22,316 nt of DNA, taken from NCBI GenBank assembly GCA_032718475.1, contig JAUCBJ010008181.1, forward strand, positions 1 to 22,316, written 5' to 3'. Both the position numbers and the translations under genes were made by a program. This document shows positions 8,693 through 18,210 of this stretch, piece after piece. Every line of letters starts with the position of its first letter. Positions within the stretch are counted from its first letter, which is position 1. A model generated the notes under the pieces. That model made no database searches, was not told where the DNA came from, and saw only the letters and a list, made by a program, of their open reading frames with translations. This DNA comes from Nemertoderma westbladi (lineage: Eukaryota > Xenacoelomorpha > Nemertodermatida > Nemertodermatidae).

Positions 8693-9822
8693 ATTCCTGA
8701 TTGACAGCTCGTGGTAAGTTAACAGATGCAGAGGCAGAAGCATTTGATACTTGTGTGCTGGCCAGTTGTTGCCTAGAAGCTATTCCCATTAATTTATCAT
8801 ATTGAGGTTCCTGAGGTCATTACGGCAGTACGGGATGGGTTTTAGGTCGCAAGTACAAATTGAATTTACGGCGCCCTGAAGTCTTTCTAAAAAAGATTCT
8901 TAAAAATCAAATAATACATGAAACATAATTAGTGAAACAAGATTAATGCTTGACAAGATTGTTTAATATAATAACATAATACAATATCAGATTAACAATT
9001 AATATAAGAAAAACTGCACTGTAGTTTCTCTGTGTATACGCAGTTTCATTATAATAACCTAAAGAAGCCCTGTTGGGAGAGAGCTTGTAATAACTTTTGT
9101 CATTTATTTTATTAGTCACCTGAGGTCAAACCGTACTACCTAATTAATATGATAATTATGGTGACGAGAGCGCGAGAATTCCTTTTTAAAAACTAAGAAA
9201 GGCTTTCGACTGTCAATTAAGATAGAACGGCTACAATCTTGTGTTGTTTTAGCTTAATAGAAATATTAAAATATCCCCTGCCGCTGGCGTTTATATTTGA
9301 GCATATTTTAAATGTTTGCCTGATATTCAATTGATGTGTACCGCCTTCTGGCAAAGCGGCATCCAGTTTAAGCTATCAATCACAGCTAGCAAGAAGCGAC
9401 CTACGGACGGTGACCTTCAAACAAACAGGTGCAGAGCCGGAAAGAACTGTCACAGGCTTTGCTTGGCTTGTGGTACCATTTGATTACATTTTGGCAGACT
9501 GGGCGGTCGCTCTGACCATATGCATTGCGCACCAACAATGCCTAAAACATCTATGGGAACAGCCAATTAGTGCGCTTGAATCATTTATCTTTATTCCTGC
9601 CTCTATCGTTATTCTTTACTTTGTATAACACAATTTACAGTGCGGCAAAGAATGGCTGGTTGACCATTGAAATGCATTGGTAAGGGAATTCGGCGTTCAC
9701 GTGGGCTAAACAAATTTAAACAGTACAGTTTTAGCACTATACATTAATATAGATAGGGCAACAGACAAACTGTCTATGACACAAATACCAACACATTCCG
9801 ATAGCCCGCAATTATGGCGTCT
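8693..9822. other. Interior of the TA-flanked element, no clear gene
   Basis: Mostly AT-rich. The 72-codon frame at 9410-9628 on the + strand begins with GTG and has no family resemblance. A short coding-like piece near 8701-8800 is too small to assign. Confidence 0.4.
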
Positions 9823-10166
9823 CTAAAGAGTCAAAATATAAATTAATAAAATCCTCTATGAAACAATAAAAATACCTACAAAAAATACTGCTGTATTAAA
9901 TATTAGTTACTGCAGTAACATATAACAATTACTGCAGTAACAAATATTTATTACTGCAATAATCAATATTAATAATTTAATAAATAATTGAATAAAAATT
10001 TATACTGCAGTAACAAATTATTTGTTACTGCAGAAAAAGACAATTTTTTATTACTGCAGTAATAATTAATTCTTACTTTCAGTAACAAATATTTATTACT
10101 GCAGTATTTTTTGGAGGCATCTTTATTGTTTCATAGAGGTTTTTATTACTTATATTTTACCCTTTA
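9823..10166. mobile_element. Nested MITE with TTACTGCAGTAA sub-repeats
   Basis: Terminal inverted repeats of about 66-68 bp (9823-9890 against 10102-10166) match at roughly nine positions in ten, with the identical core CCTCTATGAAACAATAAA. The interior is a run of TTACTGCAGTAAC / AAATATTTATTACTGCAGTAA palindromes. There is no coding capacity. No target duplication could be defined with confidence. Confidence 0.75.
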
Positions 10167-10459
10167 GTCAAAGTCAATATACACCATTCCATAGCCAGCT
10201 TCAGGCAGGACTGTGTGAAATGACTGACAGTACTACTTTGAAATCTTTGAGGACACTTTGTCATTTTCTTAGACCACTTTTAGAACTTTGAGACACTTTT
10301 AGTTCTTTGAGAAAATCTCAAAGAACAGATGCACTTTGAGACCCCGACTGTATATTTTCTTTTGGCGCCTGGGTGTCCAATTTTGGAGAAGTTTTAGTAC
10401 CCAAAGGGTTAAAATAAATTTAAAATATAAAAATATATAAAAAAATTTAAATGTCAAAT

Positions 10460-10733
10460 ATTTAGATAAACTTTTATTTCCTTTACTCACGTCTGCCAAA
10501 TCTCAAAAACAGAATCCCTCATTGTCTTGAATTACAGACGGGCAAAATTTGAACTTTGTACCCGGTTACCTTGACAACAACAATATAAAAATTCCAGAAA
10601 GACTTTTTATTACATTTCTATGAACCCTAGTGATCATTTCAACCTAAGAAAAGTCGCATAACAGAGAAAAGATCGGCCTCCGCTAATTTCAGCTATCCGC
10701 TTGCTGCATGACCTGGTATTTAGTACACCTTGG
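10460..10733. repeat. Right arm of long inverted repeat
   Basis: Reverse-complement partner of 7637-7960. The match ends at GTACACCTTGG (10733), just before a sequence beginning CCCAGGCCCGTATCGTGCG followed by a G-run, suggesting that something inserted at this point. Confidence 0.85.
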
Positions 10734-10734
10734 C

Positions 10735-10801
10735 CCAGGCCCGTATCGTGCGGGGGGGGGGGGGGGGGGGGGGGGGCTTTGGGGGCTCTGCCCCCCCCCC
10801 C
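10735..10801. repeat. G-run/C-run end-like segment
   Basis: CCAGGCCCGTATCGTGC, then 25 G (10752-10776), CTTT, 5 G, CTCTG, 11 C (10791-10801). The CAGGCCCGTATC start resembles ends of some hAT-type elements, but no matching opposite end or target duplication was found. The assembled run length is unreliable. Confidence 0.4.
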
Positions 10802-11606
10802 TACCTACCTGTAATTACTAAAAATACCAGAAAGCTCCAGGTTCTCTCATTGGCTACCAGGGGTTGTTTGTTGTTGACCCATTGTCTATTTGTCTGTCAT
10901 ATGGGAGCCAGCTTGCCGCTAAAAGTCTGGGCGCTGAGGGTTGCTTGCGCTGGTATCCATATCTATACTTTGTTGTAACTTAACCTTAACCATAATTATA
11001 CCTGAAGTGGGTCATTCACGCAGCACGTGACATAAACTTATGTAAGTGTCACCTTGAAAGAAATATAAGCAAAATTTAAGCAGATGCCCTTGATCACTTT
11101 ACACCAACCTAGATGCAGGCTTAAAAACTGTACATAGTCGATTTAAGACCCCCGAAAAAGTTTAAAAGACACAGCCGGTCAGCTAATGGTCTAGTACAAT
11201 TCTGCCAAGTTTCCGCTTAAACGGTTTAAAATCAAAGAAATGGGAGGACATTTAATGCTTAGACATGTAGCCATCTAGCAGGAAACTGTTGAACTGTTGG
11301 TGTCAAAAGTTGCTAAATAATGTCAAGTTTTGGACATATTTATGGCTACAAATTTTCAATTCGACAGCTTTAAATCTGACGAATGTTACTTTAATGAAAT
11401 CGTTACGTCAACAACTACAGTATTTGCCATTATTGACATACTACTTAACTTAACAGTGTCAGTTCGCCTAGACTCCGCCAATTCCGTGGCTCGCCCCACA
11501 CACCTTCAACAATATTGATTATACTGTATTTATGTACTACATAAGTTAACTCTCACTTTGTTGTATGCTCCGCAAATCTCAGTTATGGGTTATGGGTTTG
11601 CCTCTG
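10802..11606. other. Non-coding DNA inside the inverted structure
   Basis: No gene is recognised. Short open frames at 10730-10978 and 11330-11518 lack any family resemblance; the first includes the G-run as poly-glycine. Confidence 0.4.
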
Positions 11607-11630
11607 CCCCCCCCCCCCCCCCCCCCCCCC
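11607..11630. repeat. Homopolymer of 24 C
   Basis: A run of 24 C flanked by CCTCTG and AGATAC. It is the second very long G/C run in the right half of the inverted structure; a shorter C-run occurs near 7250. Confidence 0.95.
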
Positions 11631-11639
11631 AGATACTGT

Positions 11640-11740
11640 ACTTGCCTAGGCTGAGATAACTGAGGAATGTTCTCAGCCTCGGCTGAGATGACTGGGGAGT
11701 CATGTCAAGAGGGAATTATCTCAGACTTGTACACGACAGG
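11640..11740. repeat. Outer right inverted-repeat block
   Basis: Contains GCCTAGGCTGAGATAACTGAGG, CAGCCTCGGCTGAG, ACTGGGGAGTCAT and AATTATCTCAGACTTGTACA, the reverse complements of modules at 7380-7500. Confidence 0.6.
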
Positions 11741-11979
11741 CTCTATCACATATGCGGACCCGTGATTAATCTGCCATCTGTGATTTGCAATCAGCTGATC
11801 AGCACAACAAACCAGCCTTTTTCGTAAATGTTACCGGTGTACTGTAGTGAAATTAATAAATACAAATCAGAAATATTAAATTTATGTACTTTTGTCACCC
11901 AGGTTGAAATCACCACCCTCATCCCTCAACCCTGCACCCACAGCCACAAGAAAGTGTAACCTGCTCCTTTCCCTTAGAG

Positions 11980-12115
11980 TGCCGCGCAATTTTTATGCTC
12001 GCCACGCGCCGATGAAATTTCGAAGCAAATCGCGTGCCAACGAAATTTTTAAGCACGCCGTGCATTGAAGCAATTTTGAAGAGCGACGCGCCAATGCAAT
12101 TTCAATTTTGAAGGA
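11980..12115. repeat. Degenerate GC-punctuated tandem repeat
   Basis: About four or five loose copies of a 27-31 bp unit resembling GCCRCGCGCCRATGAAATTT...GAAGC. It is the only CpG-rich stretch in the neighbourhood. A distantly similar stretch lies at about 18690-18790. Confidence 0.5.
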
Positions 12116-12251
12116 GTGTAACCACTATAACCAGTCTACAACTGCAACCACTGTTAGAGAGAGTTGTTTGGTTAGTTTGGTAGTACCGGAGGTTACTGTG
12201 GTCAGGTGGTGGGCCTACAGTACTGCAGTCTGTAGTAATATAAAATGGCAG

Positions 12252-12370
12252 TGATTTTTTATGTCCTTTTATTTGACTTTTTTTGTCCTTTTTTTTACGA
12301 ATTATGCATAATGACTTTTGTTGTCCTTTTAATGACTTTTATTGTCCTTTTAATGACTTTTTATGTATGT
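12252..12370. repeat. Tandem repeat, 21-bp unit
   Basis: About four to five copies of ATGACTTTT(A/G)TTGTCCTTTTA; the clearest start at 12311 and 12332. Because 21 is a multiple of three, the array gives a false hydrophobic open frame at 12245-12451. Confidence 0.8.
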
Positions 12371-12600
12371 ATTTCTTCAAACTGTCAGACTGCTGATTTC
12401 TGGACTGTCAGACAGTTGATTTCACTATGCCTGTGCCAAAACATTCCATGATTCCATGATTTATAGACTATGAGATAGATTTCCATATGCGCCTGTGGTA
12501 AAAAGACTCTATATTTAATAGTTTGTGGTTGTTGTCGATAATCGATTACAACATGACGTAGCAAAACACTCATTTTATAGCCAAAAACAATTACCAATTG

Positions 12601-13500
12601 ATGGAAAAGAGCAGGTTGAGGCCGAGTTTTCTAACTAAAACAATAAACAGTCACTTTACCAAATCAGGGAAAGGAGCAGGTTACAGAGACGGGATTTTCT
12701 AACCAAAACAATAAACGATCACTTAACTAATTGAGGGAAAGGAGCAGGTTACAGAGGCGGGATTTTCTAACCAAAACAATAAACGATCACTTAACTTATT
12801 GAGGGAAAGGAGCAGGTTACAGAGGCGGGATTTTCTAACCAAAACAATAAACGATCATTTAACTAATTGAGGGAAAGGGACAGGTTACAGAGGAGGAATT
12901 TTCGAACCAAAACAATAAACGATCACTTAACTAATTGAGGGAAAGGAGCAGGTTACAGAGGCGGGATTTCCTAACCAAAACAATAAACGATCATTTAACT
13001 AATTGAGGGAAAGGGGCAGGTTACAGAGGCGGGCCTTTCTAACCAAAACAATAAACGGTCATTTTACCAAGTCAGGGAAAGGAGCAGGTTACAGAGGCGG
13101 GATTTTCTAACCAAAACAATAAACGTCATTTAACTAATTGAGGGAAAGGGGCAGATTACAGAGGCGGGATTTTCTAACCAAAACAATAAACGATCATTTA
13201 ACTAATTGAGGGAAATGAGCAGGTTACAGAGACGGGATTTTCTAAACAAAACAATAATTCAAACGATAACATTACCAATTGAGAGAAAGGAGCAGGTTAC
13301 AGAGGCGGGATTTTCTAACCAAAACAATAAACGATAACATTACCAATTGAGGGAAAGGAGCAGGTTACAGAGGCGGGATTTTCTAACCAAAACAATAAAC
13401 GATCACTTAACCAATTGAGGGAAAGGAGCAGGTTAAGGCCGGATTTTCTAACCAAAACAATAAACAGTCACTTTACCAAATCAGGGAAAGGAGCAGGTTA
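12601..13500. repeat. Satellite-like tandem array, 68-bp unit, about 13.5 copies
   Basis: Units begin GGGAAAGGAGCAGGTTACAG at 12667, 12735, 12803, 12871, 12939, 13007, 13075, 13142, 13210, 13283, 13351, 13419 and 13484. Most spacings are exactly 68, with one each of 67, 73 and 65. The first (12601) and last full (13419) units share a variant: AGGCCG in place of CAGAGGCGG, and AACAGTCACTTTACCAAATCA at the end. Unit 13007 carries a related ending. The identity is high enough to suggest recent expansion or homogenisation. Confidence 0.95.
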
Positions 13501-13811
13501 TCCGTAACACTACTCAGACAGTAGTCATGATCCATTACTGATTATAAAACTAATACAGTAAGGCCTAAATTATGTGAAAGGTATATCCACATTTTCCACA
13601 ATCCAGTTTGGCCTATCAATTATTTAAAATTTATTAGCACAACCGGAAGGCCTACCATTACCGTATTTAAATGGTAGGCTACACAGTAGGCCTATAGCAG
13701 TACCGGTGCCGGTACTAAAATACAGAAATACCTGCTTTATACCTACATCTGTACATACAATACAGCAAAATAGTGCTATATATACTAATACCGGTACTGA
13801 TAGCCTGAGAG
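13501..13811. other. Non-coding DNA before the LTR element
   Basis: No gene is seen. The stretch is rich in TACCGGTA, GTACTG and TAGGCCTA-like words, which recur across the window. Confidence 0.5.
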
Positions 13812-13816
13812 AACAG
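13812..13816. repeat. Target-site duplication, left copy (AACAG)
   Basis: AACAG directly before the left LTR is repeated at 18429-18433 directly after the right LTR, marking an integrase-made 5-bp duplication. Confidence 0.85.
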
Positions 13817-14016
13817 TATGACGTACCGGCCGATACAGTATAGCAGTACTGCGGTAGCACGGCTGTAAAACACTATTCTGCTGTCAGCTCAATTATATCT
13901 AATATCTATATATATATACCGGTAGGTACTGTCAAGCAACACTTAGATCCTACTCGATAATAAAGTAATACAGTATATCCATCATATATAATATCCCTTC
14001 ACCAGGACGCACTATA
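13817..14016 (-). repeat. 3' LTR
   Basis: 200 bp, identical to the 5' LTR except for one T/C difference. Read on the element's strand it begins TATAGTGCG and ends CGTCATA, giving TAT...ATA ends, not the common TG...CA. The boundaries are fixed by the 5-bp target duplication outside and the polypurine tract inside. Confidence 0.92.
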
Positions 14017-14026
14017 TATCTCCCCA
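14017..14026 (-). promoter_or_regulatory. Polypurine tract
   Basis: On the element strand ATGGGGAGATA abuts the 3' LTR. It would prime plus-strand DNA synthesis. Confidence 0.75.
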
Positions 14027-14052
14027 TAACAGAAGTGGAACATAAGGTTTTA

Positions 14053-17000
14053 TTAGGGAGGATAAAAATGGACTTTCGTTCCCCTACGTGTAGTGATAGT
14101 GTTATATGGTTGCTCCTTGTCAGTTTTACTTTCAGTTTCTCTTTGGGCAATAGGTAAATGCTGTTTAACTGTCTTTGGGGATGATTTTGCTAGGTTATCG
14201 CTGTTTTGCTTGGGTTTCCACGCCGTATCAGTTACTATGTAAGGTTTAAGTCGATCGATGGAGACATTTTGGTCACCACTTGGGGTTAATAGTTTGAAAT
14301 ATTTCTCGCACCGCTCGATGACCTCGAATGGTCCTTGGTAGGGAGCTTGAAGGGCTTTTCTCGCGCGGTCGATTCTTACAAAGACTTTCTCACATTTTTC
14401 TAAGGACTTTGGGACGTATGAACGTTGATTTTTATTCAGTGTACCATCTGTAGATTGCACAATAAACCCTAACTCGGTGATGTGGTTGTGTAATTTGTTG
14501 ACATAATCTAAATTAAAGTTCATATCAGTAGGTGCCACCAAACAAGCAGGTAGTAATGCTTTGGAGCCAGTCACCAGTTCAAATGGTGAGATTCCGGTTA
14601 CATGGGATTGTGTAATGCGGTAACTGAATAAAACTATTGGAAGAGATTCTAACCAGTCTTGTTTACGAGCTTTTAGGGCAGCTTTCAAAGTTCGGTGGAA
14701 ACGTTCAACTTTCCCGTTTGCTTGAGGATGGTATGCTGTCGTTCTTAACCGATGGAAACCTATTAATTTGGAGAGGTCGGACATCAACTCAGACTCAAAC
14801 TGGCCGCCGCGGTCTGTGGTGATGTATAGAGGAACACCGAATCTGCAGAACCATGTTTCAACAAAGGCTGTGGCTGTGGCAGCTGCGGTAATAGATATAA
14901 CCGGAGTGGCTTCAGCCCATCCTGTATGTCTGTCTATAAACGTTACTACATATGGGTATGGATGATTATCTGTAGGTAGTGGACCTACAATGTCGGAATG
15001 TATGTGTGAAAACCGTGGGGCTAGAGGGAATGGTTTCAATGGGGCTTTTATATGTTGGGTTATCTTTGATTGCTGGCATGGGATACAACTACGACACCAG
15101 CTTGTTATATCTCTCCTCGCATTGTTCCATATGAATCGGTCTGTGATCAGACGGATAGTGGTTTTAATGCCTGGATGTGCTAAGTTATGAATCTCATTGA
15201 AAACCTCCTTCTTAAATGATTCTGGAATAATTGGCCGGGGATATGTAGTTGAAATATCACATATTACATCCCTCCCGCATGCAGTTTTAAATATCTTAAT
15301 ATCAAATAGGTGTTTAACTGACAGCAGATCTGTGTCTTCCTTCTGGGCATTTGCAATGTCATCTAAACCAAATGGGTCAATGTATGTTGAGTTCACATGT
15401 CGAGAGAGTGTATCCGCAACTATATTAGAGTTTCCTGGGATATATTCCACTTTATCAATAAATTCAGCCAATAAGGACAGTTGACGGTTTTGGCGTGGGG
15501 ATAGACTCTCTGGTTTATTGAACGCGCCAATTATTGGTTTGTGGTCTGTATATAAAATAACGTTTCTTCCCTCTAACAAGGATCGGAAATGGACCGTACT
15601 GTCGTATGCAGCTAAGAGTTCACGCTCGTAGGTTGATAATAGAGATTCTTTAGGAGTGAGCCTACGCGAGAAGAAACTAAGAGGAACTGAGTCTTCTGTG
15701 GATCGTATTTCGTGAACGGCTCCACCAATAGCAAACTTTGAAGCATCAGTTGTTAGTGATAATGGACAATCGCCCTTGGAAGGGTGGTGTAATAAAACAG
15801 CATTGGCCAAAGCAGTTTTAAGTTTATCGTAGGCCGCTGAATGTTCTGGGAGCCACTCATTAGCTTTAAAATCGCATTGTTGTGTTTTACGTTTATTAGG
15901 TTGTGTAGATGTTAATAAAGTCTGTAAAGGGTGACTAATTTCACTAAATGCTGGGATAAATCTACGGTAGAAATTGAACATGCCAATGACCCTGCGTAAG
16001 TCATTGTAACTACGAGGTTCTGGAATTGAGTTCAATGCAGTGACTCTTTCAGGGGGAGGTAAAATACCATCTGAAGACACCCGAAATCCAAGAAATGTAA
16101 TTTCAGTTTTGCACCATTCGCACTTGGTAAAGTTTATTTTTAAGTTGTTGTTATGCAGTCTTTCAAATATGAGTCGCAAATGTTTATAATGAGTGTCTTT
16201 ATCAGTACTGTGTACTAGAATATCGTCCATGTATAGAATAACAAATGATAAATCACCTAGAGATTCATTCATTTTGCGTTGGAATGTTTGCCCAGCATTA
16301 CACAGGCCATAGGGCATCCTAGTAAATTCAAATAGACCGAATGGTGTTGTAACTGCTGTCTTAGGAACATCTTCCTCTGACATTGCAATTTGGTTGTAGG
16401 CCCTGACTAAGTCTATTCGGCTGAAAATTCTAGAACCTTGTAACTGTGAAGTGAAGTGCTGAATGTGAGGTAATGGGTATCTATCAGGTTTAGTTATTCT
16501 GTTTAGTGCTCTATAGTCGCCACACGGACGCCATTGGTCTTTTTTGTTTGCTTTAGGGGCCATATGAAGAGGCGAGGCCCAGGGACTTTTGGAAGGGCGA
16601 ATAATTCCCCGTTCCTGTAAGTCTGTAAAAACTTGTTTTGCAGCTGCTAATTTCTGTCCATTTAGCTGCCGCGGTTTGGCTGCAATTGGTGGGCTATCTC
16701 CTGTTATTATTCGATGAGTAGTATTTGATGCAGGATTACTGGAGAATGCTGAATCTTGGTCAAATAAGTCGGCAAAATCTTTCAATAGTGTATCTATATT
16801 TCCATCTGAGTGACTTAATTCAACTTTGTATACCGATTGTGTCTCGGATGCCTCGACAAAAGATACTGTACTCCGTATTTTTGTAGTTCCATCTATTATT
16901 TCACGGTTTTTACAGTCTAAAAGCATATCATAATTAGAAAGAAAATCAATTCCAATAATATTATCCCTCACATCCGCTACAAAAAATTTCCAAGGAAATT

Positions 17001-17331
17001 TGCGTCTTAATATTGATAGTTGTAGGTTTACTTTACCGTATACTGTTATAGGGGTACCGCTAGCAGCGCACAGTTGTACTGGTGTTGATTCCCATATAAA
17101 CTGTTTAACAGGTTCGGGTCGTAATATACAAACTTGAGATCCTGTATCTATTAAAAATGGTAGTTTGTGTTCTATTTCGCATACTGAGTTAGAGATTGCT
17201 GCGGTAGTTTTAAATACGGCAGCGCCCTCAGCGCTCGCAGCCGCTGCACTGAGGGCTGCTAGTTTTCCGGTCGACTCGGTGAGTTTGGTCGCGATTGTGG
17301 GCGGGATGACGGGTCTATAGTTGTGGGTTTC
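14053..17331 (-). CDS. pol: Pol polyprotein (protease, RT, RNase H, integrase)
   Basis: The frame is open from a stop at 17332-17334 to the TAA-type end at 14053, about 1,092 codons, and overlaps gag in the -1 frame, so it is expected as a Gag-Pol fusion. The protease active site Asp-Thr-Gly-Ser is encoded near 17148-17138, with a C-terminal Ile-Ile-Gly-Ile-Asp-Phe-Leu near 16956. Counting residues from the GTG codon at 16971: reverse transcriptase Asp187 and Tyr-Met-Asp-Asp 247-250; RNase H Asp409, Glu449 or Glu451, Asp476 and Asp520; integrase zinc site His595, His599, Cys629 and Cys632; integrase catalytic Asp660, Asp720 and Glu756; a GPF-type module near 877-895. Every catalytic residue expected is present and there is no internal stop. 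There is no chromodomain. The + strand open frames across this interval are shadows. Confidence 0.95.
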   Translation of the reverse strand, partial: ETHNYRPVIPPTIATKLTESTGKLAALSAAAASAEGAAVFKTTAAISNSVCEIEHKLPFLIDTGSQVCILRPEPVKQFIWESTPVQLCAASGTPITVYGKVNLQLSILRRKFPWKFFVADVRDNIIGIDFLSNYDMLLDCKNREIIDGTTKIRSTVSFVEASETQSVYKVELSHSDGNIDTLLKDFADLFDQDSAFSSNPASNTTHRIITGDSPPIAAKPRQLNGQKLAAAKQVFTDLQERGIIRPSKSPWASPLHMAPKANKKDQWRPCGDYRALNRITKPDRYPLPHIQHFTSQLQGSRIFSRIDLVRAYNQIAMSEEDVPKTAVTTPFGLFEFTRMPYGLCNAGQTFQRKMNESLGDLSFVILYMDDILVHSTDKDTHYKHLRLIFERLHNNNLKINFTKCEWCKTEITFLGFRVSSDGILPPPERVTALNSIPEPRSYNDLRRVIGMFNFYRRFIPAFSEISHPLQTLLTSTQPNKRKTQQCDFKANEWLPEHSAAYDKLKTALANAVLLHHPSKGDCPLSLTTDASKFAIGGAVHEIRSTEDSVPLSFFSRRLTPKESLLSTYERELLAAYDSTVHFRSLLEGRNVILYTDHKPIIGAFNKPESLSPRQNRQLSLLAEFIDKVEYIPGNSNIVADTLSRHVNSTYIDPFGLDDIANAQKEDTDLLSVKHLFDIKIFKTACGRDVICDISTTYPRPIIPESFKKEVFNEIHNLAHPGIKTTIRLITDRFIWNNARRDITSWCRSCIPCQQSKITQHIKAPLKPFPLAPRFSHIHSDIVGPLPTDNHPYPYVVTFIDRHTGWAEATPVISITAAATATAFVETWFCRFGVPLYITTDRGGQFESELMSDLSKLIGFHRLRTTAYHPQANGKVERFHRTLKAALKARKQDWLESLPIVLFSYRITQSHVTGISPFELVTGSKALLPACLVAPTDMNFNLDYVNKLHNHITELGFIVQSTDGTLNKNQRSYVPKSLEKCEKVFVRIDRARKALQAPYQGPFEVIERCEKYFKLLTPSGDQNVSIDRLKPYIVTDTAWKPKQNSDNLAKSSPKTVKQHLPIAQRETESKTDKEQPYNTITTRRGTKVHFYPP
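17225..17268 (-). promoter_or_regulatory. Candidate -1 ribosomal frameshift signal
   Basis: On the element strand GGAAAAC (17268-17262) sits directly before the gag stop TAG (17261-17259). Six nucleotides after the heptamer a stem CCCTCAGTG (17255-17247) pairs with CGCTGAGGG (17233-17225) around a 13-nt loop that can itself fold; outer GCAGC/GCTGC pairs could extend it. Slip site, short spacer and stem-loop are the known layout for -1 frameshifting. The heptamer is not the canonical X-XXY-YYZ, since the P-site Glu codon would re-pair poorly, so the exact slip site is unsure. Confidence 0.55.
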
Positions 17332-18143
17332 TTACCCGGCCAACGACACCATGGTTTACAACGTTTAGCCCGTTCCCCATAGTATATGTGAAATCTACAA
17401 ACCTTAGGTTTTTGACCCTCTGAGAATGGATAAATCGTACCAGAAACGCCCACAGCTCCGGCATGGTTGTGGTTACTCGACCGTGAGTTGTATGGTTGTT
17501 GATTTTGGGTGGGTGGTGGTCGATAAACAGCAGTAGCTCCGAGGGTAGGGAGTGGTGTTTGGACGTTCTGTTGGTTTGTGAATTGCAGGATGGTGTCTGC
17601 AAGTTTAGCGAAGTCCTCTGGAGGAAGATTCATATGACCGAGTAATGTTGAACGAGCTGATGAAGGAAGAGCTTGTAACAGTTTATGTCTTACAACATCG
17701 TCGTCCGCGGTAAGTTGACATTCTGCCATCTTGCGTTTAATTCTCATGTAGACTAGCGAGGGTTTTTGCCCTTCCATGGATACTTGGCCAAGCGCTTCTT
17801 CTAATAACTCTGACTTAGTTTTCTGATATAATTGTAGGATGATTGATTTAATTTCGCTGTAAGATGTAACTTCCGGTGTTATATTTAGAGCTACGTCTTC
17901 CGGAAGGTTGGCCATAACGTGGTGAAATTGCGTTTGCTCGTTCGTTACTCCTGCCAGGACGAAGTGCGATTCAATCGTACGGAACCAAATCGTCGGATTT
18001 GACCGATAGAACACGGGTGGCTTTACTGCCACACGTGACACGTCCAAGAGTGCAGACATGCTGCCGCCGCCGCTATTATTTTGATTAATGGAGTCCTGAA
18101 ACGGTGGTGGTTTGATCGTATTCGTATCGCTTCCGGTAGCCAT
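17259..18143 (-). CDS. gag: Gag protein with CHCC zinc motif
   Basis: 294 residues from the ATG at 18143-18141 to the TAG at 17261-17259; the start lies about 83 nt after the PBS. Residues about 30-190 form a capsid-like region. It opens with a Pro-Pro-Val-Phe...Trp-Phe segment like those of CsRn1-type and related arthropod Gypsy Gags. A Pro/Asn/Gln-rich linker (about 195-245) follows. Then comes the zinc motif Cys249-X2-His252-X9-Cys262-X3-Cys266 and a basic Pro/Ser/Arg tail. It would assemble the cytoplasmic particle and bind the element's RNA. It lacks CCHC knuckles, unlike the other Gag-like region in this window. Pol begins in the overlapping -1 frame. Confidence 0.93.
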   Translation of the reverse strand: MATGSDTNTIKPPPFQDSINQNNSGGGSMSALLDVSRVAVKPPVFYRSNPTIWFRTIESHFVLAGVTNEQTQFHHVMANLPEDVALNITPEVTSYSEIKSIILQLYQKTKSELLEEALGQVSMEGQKPSLVYMRIKRKMAECQLTADDDVVRHKLLQALPSSARSTLLGHMNLPPEDFAKLADTILQFTNQQNVQTPLPTLGATAVYRPPPTQNQQPYNSRSSNHNHAGAVGVSGTIYPFSEGQKPKVCRFHIYYGERAKRCKPWCRWPGKKPTTIDPSSRPQSRPNSPSRPEN

Positions 18144-18210
18144 GTTATAATTTACAGAATTTATTTCAGTACATTAATGTATTTATTAATTAAAATGGTC
18201 AGAATAATTC

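Larger units (their letters stand above)
8454..10350. mobile_element. TA-flanked terminal-inverted-repeat element, non-autonomous, 1.9 kb
   Basis: Both ends carry CAGTCGGRGTCTCAAAGTGC in inverted orientation. The match continues for about 46 bp with one mismatch and is flanked by TA (8452-8453 and 10351-10352). A TA duplication with a CAGTCG start resembles the Tc1/mariner/pogo group, which is an inference. Inside each end are many copies of CACTTTGAG, CACTTTTAG and their complements, dense at 8454-8692 and 10225-10350. No transposase frame is present, so it would need enzymes from elsewhere. It holds a second element at 9823-10166. Confidence 0.65.

Noticed and set aside
9410-9628. 72-codon frame inside the TA-flanked element
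   Set aside because: Starts with GTG, lacks recognisable motifs and is too short to be a transposase.
10730-10978. 82-codon frame starting with poly-glycine
   Set aside because: The glycine run is the G homopolymer; the rest has no resemblance to known proteins.
12245-12451. 68-codon hydrophobic protein
   Set aside because: Produced by a 21-bp tandem repeat that stays open because its length is a multiple of three.
12601-13500. CRISPR array
   Set aside because: The whole 68-bp unit repeats with no unique spacers, in animal-like DNA; it is a tandem satellite.
13950-14150. Minus-strand frame with a near-identical tail also seen at 18362-18619
   Set aside because: The shared tail is the LTR sequence, not a gene family.
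14637-15484. Several + strand open frames of 61-95 codons
   Set aside because: Antisense shadows of the strongly supported pol gene.
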